A stretch of 64,000 nt of DNA from Chaetoderma sp. LZ-2023a (GCA_034401795.1 CM067366.1:81442891-81506890); one strand, 5' to 3'. Shown: positions 46,740-57,552, counted from the stretch's first letter. Notes: generated by a model from the sequence alone, not told the origin. Numbers and translations: made by a program.

Positions 46740-47142
46740 AATGGACTTTTCCAGTTTTAGCTATGCCCCGCCCATCTATATCTAAGCTCCAGCCACACCT
46801 CGTCCGTGTTAGGATCAATCGATCTCTGAACTCTCTGACTATAAATTTCAAGAAAACTATGCAGGTAAGCCGTTAAATATTTTGAAACTAATTTGACTGG
46901 GCGTTGTTGCTGACTGGCAGCAACAGCACCCAGTCAAATTAGTTTCAAAATATTCAACAGAATATTTATCAAATGGTAAAAACATACGATTCGTACAACG
47001 TGTCGGACTACTAAACGTTAAAGACCGACTATATCGAGTCATTCATAACGACATGAATATGACGTCATCTTACACGGCGCGTAGTGGATTATGACGTCAT
47101 ATGACGTCATATGATGGATGGATAAACTTGGAAAGGTCCATT
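46740..47142 (+). mobile_element. family-1 MITE, complete
   Basis: The ends are AATGGACTTTTCC and GGAAAGGTCCATT. The hairpin is at about 46869-46960. It lies about 240 bp downstream of the nAChR 3' element. Confidence 0.85.
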
Positions 47143-47604
47143 CTAATATATTCAAAGTGTACAAAAGAACATGTATGTAACTAATATGTTTCTGTTTTTG
47201 CTTTAGAAACATATTTGCATTAATTATGAGCTGTACTGTGCATGTTAACAGGAATTAGATTTGGATAAGTGAGAACCTAAAAAACTAGTCACTGAAGAAA
47301 GTTCCTCATTTGATACATGCTGATTGAATGATAACTGACTGTGCTGTCTACTCGAGTTGTATGATAATGATCCGCAGACATGTTTTGCACCATATCATGA
47401 CCCCAACGGGCATGAAACCACACCGAACTGTTGTGTTCCATCCGCTGTTGTTACTTCGTTCTCCGCGCATCTATTCTCGTCTCCTAGGGGAGACGAAAAT
47501 AGATGCGCGGAGAATGGTGAAGTCCCCTAGCTGCGTTTACATATGTGCGTGTCCATGCCCGTTGACATGATATTGTTTCATGCAATCATAAACTGATGGC
47601 TGTA
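47143..47604. other. no gene; short perfect inverted repeat
   Basis: TCTCCGCGCATCTATTCTCGTCTCC and its mirror starting GGAGACGAAAATAGATGCGC lie back-to-back at about 47460-47507, a 23-bp-arm hairpin. Confidence 0.55.
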
Positions 47605-47785
47605 TTTCTAGCTATGCCCCGCCCAGCTATAGCTAAGCTCCGCCCACATCTTGCGCGTGTCGGGTCGACTTATATACGTTGAACCCTGAATTCTCAGAAT
47701 CTCAATTTCAAGGTAATTTTACATGTAAGCCGTTGAATATTTTATTGAGATTAATTAGACTGGGTACCATTGGTATCTTGCCAAT
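47605..47785 (+). mobile_element. family-1 variant-B, left half
   Basis: TTTCTAGCTATGCCCCGCCC leads to CCTGAATTCTCAGAATCTC and one hairpin arm with ACTGGGTACCATTGGTATC. The right half is absent. Confidence 0.65.
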
Positions 47786-47956
47786 GATGAGATCGGCGCC
47801 TCTCAAAGAACAACACATTCTCTGACTAAATAAGGCATTATCACTTATAATAGCTAACTGACAATAATAATGATCCAATCTGATGCTCGCCCAGAATGGT
47901 TTGGATGGCCATATAACTATTTCCAATCAAAATCTAAACGAATTTTTGTAAGTAAC

Positions 47957-48349
47957 AATTGACCTTTCAAGTTTTATCTATGCCATGCCCATCTCTAGCT
48001 AAGCTCCACCCACACCTCGCTCGTGTTGGGATCGATCGGTCCCTGAACTGTGTGACGATCAATTTCTAGAAAACTATACTGGTAAGCTGTTGGATATTTG
48101 ATAATAATTTGACTGGGTGCTGTTGCTGCAACACCGCCCAGTCAAATTAGTTTCAAAATATTCAACATCATGTTTATTAAATAGTATAGACATACAATTC
48201 GTACATCAGCTCATAGTCCGTCATTAATTAAACGTTCGTGACAAACTTATCTATGTCATTCATAGCGTCATTGATTATGACGTCTTCATACACGTCACGT
48301 AGTTGATTATGACGTCATTGAATGGATGAGGAAACTGGAAAGATCCATT
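47957..48349 (+). mobile_element. family-1 MITE, complete
   Basis: The ends are AATTGACCTTTCAAG and CTGGAAAGATCCATT. The hairpin at about 48082-48168 has an asymmetric loop (GCTGTTGCTGCAACACC). Confidence 0.82.
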
Positions 48350-48990
48350 AGCATTACATTTATTTCTACTCCCACATAAAATTCATAGCAAATGCAGATT
48401 GTATCTCCATCCAGTGTTGCATGAAACCCCTATCCAATTAAATGTGAACATATCTTCTCCAGTCTGCAAATTACATACGGTAGTCTTCTATTGTCTAACA
48501 TAGGTCAATAGAGGACGCGTTATTTCAGGCCTTCCTTTAAGTGGAACAAACCAATACAATTGCGAGGTGCAAGAAGCTTTCTTCAGGTAATGTTACTAGG
48601 AAACAAATATGTGATTTTTTAATCTTGTAGAAAGAACCGAAGAAGGAGTATAGGCAAGTGACAAAATGTAAAATGTTGATTTTTTTTTAAAGCAGCTAAT
48701 TTTGTGGTGGATAAGGTGTGTGACTAGTCAACGCAATAATGATCATCTCATCTCACCAGACATCGTTTGACGGTACCCAAATACCTTTAGCCACGAATTA
48801 AGTGGCTTATCTGACAGAGACACCAAGAACAAATGTCAAAATTATTGACTCACAACCAGCGCGACGTAAACCTATATCTTATTTTAGACTACCATGAATG
48901 CGTATATATTGGGGGAGGGGCTACGGCTTGAGCTTACTATCGATTTGATGATGTCGTTTCTAACGAATTCATCTGCTGATGTCAAATCTT
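48350..48990. other. no gene recognised
   Basis: Unique AT-rich sequence between foldback elements. Confidence 0.4.
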
Positions 48991-49171
48991 TTAACCCGTT
49001 TATGCCGAAGTTGGCCAAAACCGGCCTCTGCAGTATATACCCATTTGCAAACCAATGGAAGACTATTTTTGAAACGTTACCACCAGAATGACTGGCTCGT
49101 TGGCTTGTAAATTCACATTCAATAAGTAAATGTTCTGATTTTTTTTACCAAATTTAGCCATTCAAGGGGTA
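48991..49171 (+). mobile_element. family-2 foldback element, truncated centre
   Basis: It starts TTAACCCGTTTATGCCGAAG and contains GGCCAAAACCGGCCTC and CCAGAATGACTGGCTCG. The second half of the palindrome is largely missing. The right edge CATTCAAGGGG has lost TTAA. Confidence 0.6.
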
Positions 49172-49208
49172 GAAAGGAAGCTAGTGTTGCACCATTTAAA
49201 ATACATTC

Positions 49209-49546
49209 TAATGGAGGGATCCAATCTGTCACTCAAGTATATGACGCCATACTCAATGACGTTGTAAGTCATAAGTAGGCTGACGTCACAATACATAGTG
49301 GCGTATCTATCGCCGTCATGAACATAAAAGGTCCGTCATATATACGAATTGTTTGCCTTTATTATTCAATAAACATGCTGGGAGCAACATCACCCAGTCA
49401 AATTAATTTCAAAACATTCAACAGCTTGCTTGTAGTTATCTTGAAATTGTGATTATAGTAAAGCAAGATTCAAAGTACATAAATTGATTCCAACACGAGA
49501 GAAAGGTGGGCGGAGCTTAGCTAGAAATGGGCGGGGCATAGATAAA
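49209..49546 (-). mobile_element. family-1 variant-B MITE abutting another copy
   Basis: The start TAATGGAGGGATCCAATCTG matches the inverted variant-B terminus. One hairpin arm is missing (CATGCTGGGAGCAACATCACC). Its last bases GCATAGATAAAATTC run straight into the next copy. Confidence 0.7.
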
Positions 49547-49952
49547 ATTCGCCTTTCCAGAGTACCCACCCATCATATGACGTCATAATGAACTGCGTGA
49601 TGTGTACAATGACATCATAATGAATGACGTCATGAATGAGGTCGGTAAGTACGTCACGAACGCATATTTGAAGACAGTCTATGCGTTGCTGTACAAATTG
49701 TTTGCGTTTACTATTTAATAAATATTTTGTTAAATATTTTAAAACTAATTTGACTGGGCGCTGTTGCTGCCATAGGCAGCAACAGCACCCAGTCAAATTA
49801 GTTACAAAATATTCAACAGCTTCTTCCCTTTATAGTTTTCAGGAAACTGATAGTTAGGGCATTTGGGGATCGATCAATCCCAACACGGCGAGGTGTGGGT
49901 GGAGCTTAGCTAGTGATGGGCGGGGCATAGCTAAAAATGGACAGGTCCATTG
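49547..49952 (-). mobile_element. family-1 MITE, complete
   Basis: The ends are AATTCGCCTTTCC and GGACAGGTCCATT. The hairpin is at about 49727-49818. Its sequence is very close to the copy at 33885 (same AAGACGGTCTATGCG-type segment), so the two are probably recent relatives. Confidence 0.85.
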
Positions 49953-50554
49953 GATTCTATTTATCGAGCATGACATAAAACACAGATGTCCAGGATGCAT
50001 ATAGCAGCTCATTTGATATGACAAATAGTTTTTGTGGGTATATGATGGGGGTGGGGGTGGTGGCGGTTCTTTATGTCAGGTGGTCTTAACGAACAAGCAA
50101 AAGCTAGGCACAAAAGCATGTGCCCATTCGCTTGACGGGAATTTATTGGACTGGAGTTAATAGTTTATTATCTATGTCATATCAGGAAGCGTTATTCCCT
50201 GCATTGTGTTCAGTAGTTTATGTCTGTGGTTTTTACATAGAGTATTGCATATCGTCTAAAATATATCTAACGCGTATATTTAAAAAAAAACAGGTGTTTA
50301 TGGTATCTATGACCTAACTACGTGAGATTTGTATCATTATCTAACACGCACAATTTAATGTATTGTACTGAACTCTGAAAATTGTATGTACTTACTGAAG
50401 TAAAATTGTTTTTGTGTGCTTTTTCCTGAATTAGTTATATTACGACTGATTGATGGCATTGTGCTATGAGTGACTTGAGAAATTCACTATTGCAGATATG
50501 ATAAGAGTGGTGGTCAGAAAAGACAGGTGGTCATATAATGCGAGCCATTAGCAG
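49953..50554. other. no gene recognised
   Basis: One 65-codon frame (50120-50317) is Cys/Tyr-rich and hydrophobic, without a signal or family. Confidence 0.35.
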
Positions 50555-50765
50555 TGGTACATGAAAACGAACTGACCTATTGACTGGGAAGAAAGACTGT
50601 GCATATACTGCAACGAAATTGAAGATGAAATTTATTTCCTCTTTCATTGTAGTAACCTCACTCAACAAAGAACTAAATATATACCAAATGATTATACCCA
50701 AAACAACACCATCGAAAAAACAAAAGGACAGTCATGATTAAATTTTGCAAATACCTAACTCTGGC
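50555..50765 (+). pseudogene. LINE-B C-terminal fragment
   Basis: The plus frame reads DWEERLCIYCNEIEDEIYFL and FHCSNLTQQRTKYIPNDYTQ, matching REERLCNTCNVVETETHFLF with QFIPGY of the LINE at 58.65 kb. The Cys/His spacing is kept. It is 5'-truncated, as usual for LINE insertions, and followed by a GTGC/GTAT microsatellite. Confidence 0.75.
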
Positions 50766-50778
50766 CAAGAAACAATAA

Positions 50779-50860
50779 TGTGTGTTCGTGCGTGCGTGTG
50801 CGTGCGCGCGTGTGTGTATGTATGTGTGTATGTATGTGTGTATGTATGTATGTATGTACA
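50779..50860. repeat. GTGC/GTAT microsatellite
   Basis: TGCGTGCGTGTGCGTGCG, then TGTATGTATG runs, immediately after the LINE-B tail. Confidence 0.85.
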
Positions 50861-51043
50861 GACATGAATATAAATATCATCACCAAGAAATGTATTATAT
50901 TAATACCTCATATGCCTTGGTAAGACCTGAGTGAATAAAGTGAACTTGAACTTGACGACTGCCATCTTCTGGCCCAAGAAACCGATGGCTGTTAGAGGAA
51001 CTAGAATACACCTTTCTTTTACTCCGCTGTCAATAGAGAGAAT

Positions 51044-51192
51044 ATGCATGCCCGCCTGCCTGGTTGCCTGTCTGACCGCCTGGCAGTCCGTTCGTCCATC
51101 CATCAGTTCGTCTAGCCGTCCGTCTGTCTCTCTTTCCGTCCGTCCGTCCTTTTAGACGTCTGCCTATCCGTTCGTCCGTCTGTCTGTCGGAT
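51044..51192. repeat. degenerate CCGT/CTGT tetramer repeat
   Basis: GCCTGCCTGGTTGCCTG, GTCCGTTCGTCCATCC and CCGTCCGTCCG-type runs. Confidence 0.75.
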
Positions 51193-51575
51193 AACTATTG
51201 TGGCATTTCTGGCAATGACACCTGTCGCAACAATACCGCGTTACAAGTTGTGTTACATTATTTGTAAGGGAAATGAACCTCTATTTTAATAGTAATTACT
51301 CACGACGAAACCCTGTGTGAATGCTGTACTTTGTGCCGTCTGTAACTCCGTGTGTCTGTTTGTCCGGTGTATATATCAAGAAGGCAAGAAAGTCATCAGA
51401 TTTAGTATGTACACTCGTATTGGGGTTAGCGAAAAATAGTTGAAGTTTCTGGGTCACTATAGGTTTATACCAATATACACATTATTGACCATAACTCTGA
51501 AATGCTAATGTAGAATGAACAACTTTGTCACATCCATTCATATTGAGGTTGGCTAGAAATTGTTTGAGTTTCATA

Positions 51576-52612
51576 TCCATTTCTAGCTATGTCTCTCCCA
51601 TCTCTAGTTATGTCCCTCCCATCTCTAGTTATGTCCCTCCCATCTCTAGTTATGTCCCTCCCATCTCTAGTTATGTCCCTCCCATCTCTAGTTATGTCCC
51701 TCCCATCTCTAGATATGTCCTTTCCATCTCTAGTTATGTCCTTTCCATCTTTAGTTATGTCCCTCCCATCTCTAGTTATGTCCCTCCCATCTCTAGTTAT
51801 GTCCCTCCCATCTCTAGATATGTCCTTTCCATCTCTAGTTATGTCCTTTCCATCTCTAGTTATGTCCTTTCCATCTCTAGTTATGTCCTTTCCATCTCTA
51901 GTTATGTCCTTTCCATCTCTAGTTATGTCCCTCCCATCTCTAGCTATGTACTTTCCATCTCTAGTTATGTCCCTCCCATCTCTAGTTATGTCCTTTCCAT
52001 CTCTAGTTATGTCCTTTCCATCTCTAGTTATGTCCCTCCCATCTCTAGCTATGTACTTTCCATATCTAGTTATGTCCCTCCCATCTCTAGTTATGTCCTT
52101 TCCATCTCTAGTTATGTCCTTTCCATCTCTAGTTATATCCCTCCCATCTCTAGCTATGTCCTTTCCATCTCTAGTTATGTCCTTTCCATCTCTAGTTATG
52201 TCCCTCCCATCTCTAGATATGCCCTTTCCATCTCTAGTTATATCCCTCCCATCTCTAGCTATGTCCTTTCCATCTCTAGTTATGTCCCTCCCATCTCTAG
52301 CTATGTACTTTCCATCTCTAGTTATGTCCCTCCCATCTCTAGCATGTCCTTTCCATCCCTAGTTATGTCCTTTCCATCTCTAGTTATGTCCCTCCCATCT
52401 CTAGCTATGTCCTTTCCATCTCTAGCTATGTCATTTCCATCTCTAGTTATGTCCCTCAAATTTCCAGCTATGTCCCTTCAATTTCCAGCTATGTCCCTCC
52501 AATTTCCAGCTATGTCCCTCCAATTTCCAGCTATGTCCCTTCAATTTCCAGCTATGTCCCTTCCATTTCTATGTATGTCACTCCCATCTCTAGCTGACTC
52601 CGCCGACTTTGG
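51576..52612 (+). repeat. 21-bp minisatellite derived from the family-1 element, about 48 units
   Basis: The unit is CCATCTCTAG, TTATGTC, then CCTC or CTTT. The family-1 subterminal segment has the same 21-bp frame (AGCTATGCCCCGCCCATCTC then T) with about three differences. Two unit types (TCCCTCCC and TCCTTTCC) are interspersed. As 21 is a multiple of 3, two long open frames (372 and 257 codons) arise without being genes. Confidence 0.9.
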
Positions 52613-52639
52613 ACGCGTAGGCCTATTTGAATTGTGTAT

Positions 52640-52740
52640 GTAGAAATGGGCGGGGCATAGCTAGAAATGGGCGGTGAATAGCTAGAAATGGGCGGAATAT
52701 AGCTATAAATGGGCGGGCATAGCTAGAAATGGATCACTCT
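52640..52740 (-). repeat. inverted block of the same 21-bp minisatellite
   Basis: Five units of ATAGCTAGAAATGGGCGGGGC in reverse orientation to the main array, closer to the family-1 sequence than the main array is. Confidence 0.85.
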
Positions 52741-52815
52741 ATTGGAAATATCGTCACAGCTGCCTCAAGCGACCATCTTCTGGAGCCCGTAAACGCGGTC
52801 ATTAAAGGGATGCTA

Positions 52816-53095
52816 TCATAATAGATAGATCTGCCACTCAATTATATGACGTCATAATCTATTACGTCACACGTACGCTGACATCGGTATCATAATTAAA
52901 AGAGACTAATCAGTCATGAAGCTGGAAAAGTCAGTCATTTGTACGAATTCAATATCTTTGATGAATTTACTATTTAATAAATATTTTGCATTTGAAATTA
53001 ATTTGCCATACTCAGCAAGAGCACCTAATCACATTAGCTTCAACATATTTAACAGCGTAGTGGTATAATTACCTTGAAATACGAGAATAGAGAGA
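52816..53095 (-). mobile_element. family-1 variant-B MITE, decayed
   Basis: GATCTGCCACTCAATTATATG, AATTCAATATCTTTGATG and ACTATTTAATAAATATTTTG are recognisable. The hairpin arms have drifted (TTGAAATTAATTTGCC against CACATTAGCTTCAACATATT). Confidence 0.55.
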
Positions 53096-53252
53096 TAACT
53101 GAGTGAGTCATGCGAGCGATAAACCTTCGAAAATAGTCTTCGCTTGTTCAGCAAATTGGCATTTTCTATGAGAAAATTAAAATTTTCTAGAATAAATTTT
53201 ACTAAAGGTTAAAGGGTTAGCCGCTCCATACTCACATGGCATCCCTGTCCAC

Positions 53253-55569
53253 AGCTCGTCACCTGGTGTGACAACCAATATTACTGATGTCAAGTCATCG
53301 CCTGGTGTGACAACCAATATTACTGGTGTTAAGTCATCGCCTGGTGTGACAACCAATATTACTGATGTCAAGTCATCGCCTGGTGTGACAACCAATATTA
53401 CTGATGTCAAGTCATCGCCTGGTGTGGCAACCAATATTACTGATGTCAAGTCATCGCCTGGTGTGACAACCAATATTACTGATGTCAAGTCATCGCCTGG
53501 TGTGGCAACCAATATTACTGATGTCAAGTCATCGCCTGGTGTGACAACCAATATTACTGATGTCAAGTCATCGCCTGGTGTGGCAACCAATATTACTGAT
53601 GTCAAGTCATCGCCTGGTGTGATAACCAATATTACTGATGTCAAGTCATCGCCTGGTGTGGCAACCAATATTACTGATGTCAAGTCATCGCCTGGTGTGG
53701 CAACCAATATTACTGATGTCAAGTCATCGCCTGGTGTGGCAACCAATATTACTGATGTCAAGTCATCGCCTGGTGTGGCAACCAATATTACTGATGTCAA
53801 GTCATCGCCTGGTGTGGCAACCAATATTACTGATGTCAAGTCATCGCCTGGTGTGACAACCAATATTACTGATGTCAAGTCATCGCCTGGTGTGACAACC
53901 AATATTACTGGTGTCAAGTCATCGCCTGGTGTGACAACCAATATTACTGATGTCAAGTCATCGCCTGGTGTGACAACCAATATTACTGATGTCAAGTCAT
54001 CGCCTGGTGTGGCAACCAATATTACTGATGTCAAGTCATCGCCTGGTGTGACAACCAATATTACTGATGTCAAGTCATCGCCTGGTGTGACAACCAATAT
54101 TACTGATATCAAGTCATCGCCTGGTGTGACAACCAATATTACTGATGTCAAGTCATCGCCTGGTGTGACAACCAATATTACTGATGTCAAGTCATCGCCT
54201 GGTGTGACAACCAATATTACTGATGTCAAGTCATCGCCTGGTGTGGCAACCAATATTACTGATGTCAAGTCATCGCCTGGTGTGACAACCAATATTACTG
54301 ATGTCAAGTCATCGCCTGGTGTGACAACCAATATTACTGATGTCAAGTCATCGCCTGGTGTGACAACCAATATTACTGATGTCAAGTCATCGCCTGGTGT
54401 GGCAACCAATATTACTGATGTCAAGTCATCGCCTGGTGTGGCAACCAATATTACTGATGTCAAGTCATCGCCTGGTGTGGCAACCAATATTACTGATGTC
54501 AAGTCATCGCCTGGTGTGACAACCAATATTACTGATGTCAAGTCATCGCCTGGTGTGACAACCAATATTACTGATGTCAAGTCATCGCCTGGTGTGACAA
54601 CCAATATTACTGATGTCAAGTCATCGCCTGGTGTGACAACCAATATTACTGATGTCAAGTCATCGCCTGGTGTGGCAACCAATATTACTGATGTCAAGTC
54701 ATCGCCTGGTGTGGCAACCAATATTACTGATGTCAAGTCATCGCCTGGTGTGGCAACCAATATTACTGATGTCAAGTCATCGCCTGGTGTGGCAACCAAT
54801 ATTACTGATGTCAAGTCATCGCCTGGTGTGGCAACCAATATTACTGATGTCAAGTCATCGCCTGGTGTGACAACCAATATTACTGATGTCAAGTCATCGC
54901 CTGGTGTGACAACCAATATTACTGATGTCAAGTCATCGCCTGGTGTGACAACCAATATTACTGATGTCAAGTCATCGCCTGGTGTGGCAACCAATATTAC
55001 TGATGTCAAGTCATCGCCTGGTGTGGCAACCAATATTACTGATGTCAAGTCATCGCCTGGTGTGGCAACCAATATTACTGATGTCAAGTCATCGCCTGGT
55101 GTGGCAACCAATATTACTGATGTCAAGTCATCGCCTGGTGTGACAACCAATATTACTGATGTCAAGTCATCGCCTGGTGTGACAACCAATATTACTGATG
55201 TCAAGTCATCGCCTGGTGTGGCAACCAATATTACTGATGTCAAGTCATCGCCTGGTGTGACAACCAATATTACTGATGTCAAGTCATCGCCTGGTGTGAC
55301 AACCAATATTACTGATGTCAAGTCATCGCCTGGTGTGGCAACCAATATTACTGATGTCAAGTCATCGCCTGGTGTGGCAACCAATATTACTGATGTCAAG
55401 TCATCGCCTGGTGTGACAACCAATATTACTGATGTCAAGTCATCGCCTGGTGTGACAACCAATATTACTGATGTCAAGTCATCGCCTGGAAAGCACTGGG
55501 GCGTCATTATGTCAGCATTAACTCTTGGCACACTGATGTTAATATTATATCTGTTACAGTGTAAATAGC
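53253..55569 (+). CDS. candidate repeat-rich, membrane-anchored glycoprotein exon
   Basis: On + each unit encodes T/A-TNITDVKSSPGV, with one NIT N-glycosylation sequon and an SSP. After the last unit the frame continues GKHWGVIMSALTLGTLMLIL, YLLQCK and stops at TAG (55567-55569). The 17-residue hydrophobic end resembles a GPI-addition signal or a terminal membrane helix. An acceptor-like ccctgtccacag precedes the array at about 53254. No signal-peptide exon is identified. The minus frame of the array has no such tail. It may equally be a non-coding satellite that happens to be open. Confidence 0.4.
53258..55489. repeat. 39-bp tandem array, about 57 units
   Basis: The unit is ACAACCAATATTACTGATG, TCAAGTCATCGCCTGGTGTG. 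It is almost invariant except for an ACA/GCA switch and a few single changes. It is open in one frame on each strand (766 and 784 codons). Confidence 0.97.
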
Positions 55570-55618
55570 AAAGAAACTAGTGTATATCTATCAACAATTT
55601 TATTGGAAGATGTTGCTG

Positions 55619-56117
55619 TCTACGACTAACATAACTTTATGTTGTATAACTGTAACAGCTGGGCAGTTTCAAAGGCAATCCTAGATAAACTTGAGTCCTG
55701 CCACCGCAAACACATATGCGCCATCACTGGACACCGGTTTGCAGACAGCATAATTTACAACGATGCACTATATGAGATATGTAATACCTCACGCTGTCTG
55801 CAAAGGTCGCGCAGCAAAGATGGTCCATGTTCGGCCATGTGCTAAGGATGCCAGAAGACACTCCAGCACAGAGTCTTGGAATACGCCCAATTGCGGTCCA
55901 GCAAATATAAAGACAGAAAAGGACGTCATTGTATAAATTTGTTAAGCGTGTTCCAAGGTGACCTCAAGAAAGCAGGACTCGGTACACTCAAGTCAAAAAT
56001 GGACCTGAGGAAGCTAAGGATTTTGGCTGGGGACAAGATACAGTGGGCAAAATCGGAAAAGGATGGATTGCAGCTATATGGTGTTTCTACTACTACATCC
56101 GCAGAACACATAAATCA
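55619..56117 (+). pseudogene. LINE-A 3'-end fragment, plus strand
   Basis: The frames read MLYNCNSWAVSKAILDKLES and CHRKHICAITGHRFADSIIY, then in another frame INLLSVFQGDLKKAGLGTLK, MDLRKLRILAGDKIQWAKSE and GVSTTTSAEHINHTY. A single frameshift lies near 55850. It is better preserved than the other tails and directly follows the 39-bp array. Confidence 0.78.
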
Positions 56118-56119
56118 TA

Positions 56120-56218
56120 CATATTGAATATTGTAAAACTATTTCGACTTGGAGTAATTACTGTTGTATGCAGTAATAGCTCCAAGTCAAATTAGTTTCA
56201 AAATATTCAACAGCTTAC
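56120..56218. repeat. free-standing hairpin between two LINE tails
   Basis: ATTGAATATTGTAAAACTAT mirrors TTTCAAAATATTCAACAG. The inner arms ACTTGGAGTAATTACTG and CAGTAATAGCTCCAAGT pair with each other but differ from the family-1 consensus. Confidence 0.7.
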
Positions 56219-56219
56219 A

Positions 56220-56470
56220 TATATGGTAGTGATTTCCTGTGTTCTACGGTGTTTGAAAATATCCTTCTTCTTTACCCACTGTTTCTTGGCGTCAGCGAGA
56301 GTTCTTGGCTCACTCAGACTCTTCTTGGTCATCAATGTACCCGGTCCGGCTTTCATTAGGTCTGTACATAGCACACTTAGCCGGTTTAGACAGTGACATT
56401 CTGTACAAGCTTTGTAGATCTTGTCGTGCAGATATGTATTGTGGCATTTACAGAACATGGCTTAATTGTA
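56220..56470 (-). pseudogene. LINE-A 3'-end fragment, minus strand
   Basis: The minus frame reads CLNRLSVLCTDLMKAGPGTL, then SLSEPRTLADAKKQWVKKKD, homologous to the LINE-A tail above. Its end faces the end of that copy across a roughly 100-bp hairpin. Confidence 0.7.
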
Positions 56471-56486
56471 TTATCACCTTCAAATT

Positions 56487-56645
56487 CATGAATCCAGTTC
56501 CTCAGTCACTCATATGACGTCATAATCAACTAATCGACGTGTATGATGAAGTCATAATCAGAACTCGATTTAGACCGTCTTAAATGCTTAATAGTTCGTC
56601 AGGTTGTACGAATTGCATGCCTTTACTATTTAATAAATATTCCGC
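56487..56645 (-). mobile_element. family-1 right half
   Basis: AATCCAGTTCCTCAGTCACTC, CATATGACGTCATAATCAAC and ACTATTTAATAAATATTCCG are present. It stops at the hairpin position and is joined to a plus-orientation fragment. Confidence 0.65.
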
Positions 56646-56955
56646 CCATTTCCAGCTAAGTTCAGCACACAATGTGCGCCTGAAAAATATTGTAAACTCT
56701 CAAACGAGAATTCCCTAAATCTAGATTTCGTGCTAAATATACACGTTTAACATATGGCACCAACAACTCCCAGTCAGATTAAATTCAAAATATTCAAGGG
56801 AATGATTATTAAACCGTAAATTCACGAAGTAGACATTCATACACTTAGTGTCGGATATTTGCCACTTTCGTGACGTGCCTACGTCATCTGATCGTGACGT
56901 TAGCTAACGCGAGACGTAATTTTATTATGACGTCAGATGCTTGAGTGACAGATGC
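56641..56955 (+). mobile_element. family-1 variant-B fragment
   Basis: CGCCCATTTCCAGCTAAGTT leads through a worn hairpin (AACTCCCAGTCAGATTAAAT) to GACGTCAGATGCTTGAGTGAC. With the preceding inverted half it forms a head-to-head mosaic. Confidence 0.6.
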
Positions 56956-57076
56956 CCCCGTCGCCATGCGTGAAACAGCTACTCCGACATAGTGTGTTCC
57001 GACATTCAACAATAAACTATGGATCGGCGTTACGCCGGAGTAACTGACAATACGGCCAGATCGTGTCGCATAGAAT

Positions 57077-57471
57077 AATGGACCTTTCCAGTTTTAGCTA
57101 TGCCTCGCCCATCGCTAGCTAGGCTCCACCCACACTTCGCCATGTTGGGATTGATCGATCCCCGAATGCTCTATCTGTCAATTTACTGAAAACTATATAG
57201 GTAAGCTGTTGAATATTTTGTAACTAATTTGACTGGGTGCTGTTGCTGCTTATGGCAGCAACAGCGCCCAGTCAAATTAGTTTCCGACAATATTTATTAA
57301 ATAGTAAAGACATACAATTCGTACAACAACGCATAGTCCGTCATCAAATATGCGTTCGTAACATACTTATCTATGTCATGCATGACGCCATAATGGCGTC
57401 ATTCATTATGATGTCATTCTACGTCACATAGTTTATTATGCCGTCATATGATGGATGGATAAAGATCAATT
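57077..57471 (+). mobile_element. family-1 MITE
   Basis: It starts AATGGACCTTTCCAGTTTTAG and ends GGATAAAGATCAATT. The hairpin's second arm is interrupted (AGTTTCCGACAATATTTATT), losing about 12 bp at the outer stem. Confidence 0.8.
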
Positions 57472-57552
57472 CTGGCACGCCGCGACCACCCATTGCCCTC
57501 CCCACAGTACAGCTCGCAAATAATTTTAAATGTTTCCAAAACAATATAAAAA

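Noticed and set aside
51525-52643. 372- and 257-codon plus-strand ORFs
   Set aside because: Both are translations of the 21-bp minisatellite in two frames (SYVPPIS and MSLPSLV heptads) with no non-repeat protein sequence.
53258-55489. CRISPR-like regular repeat
   Set aside because: The units are contiguous with no unique spacers, so it is a simple tandem array in a eukaryotic genome.
53177-55531. 784-codon minus-strand ORF with TPGDDLTSVILVV repeats
   Set aside because: It is the complement of the 39-bp array. The unit length is a multiple of three and lacks stops on that strand. It shows no signal, tail or splice context, unlike the plus frame.
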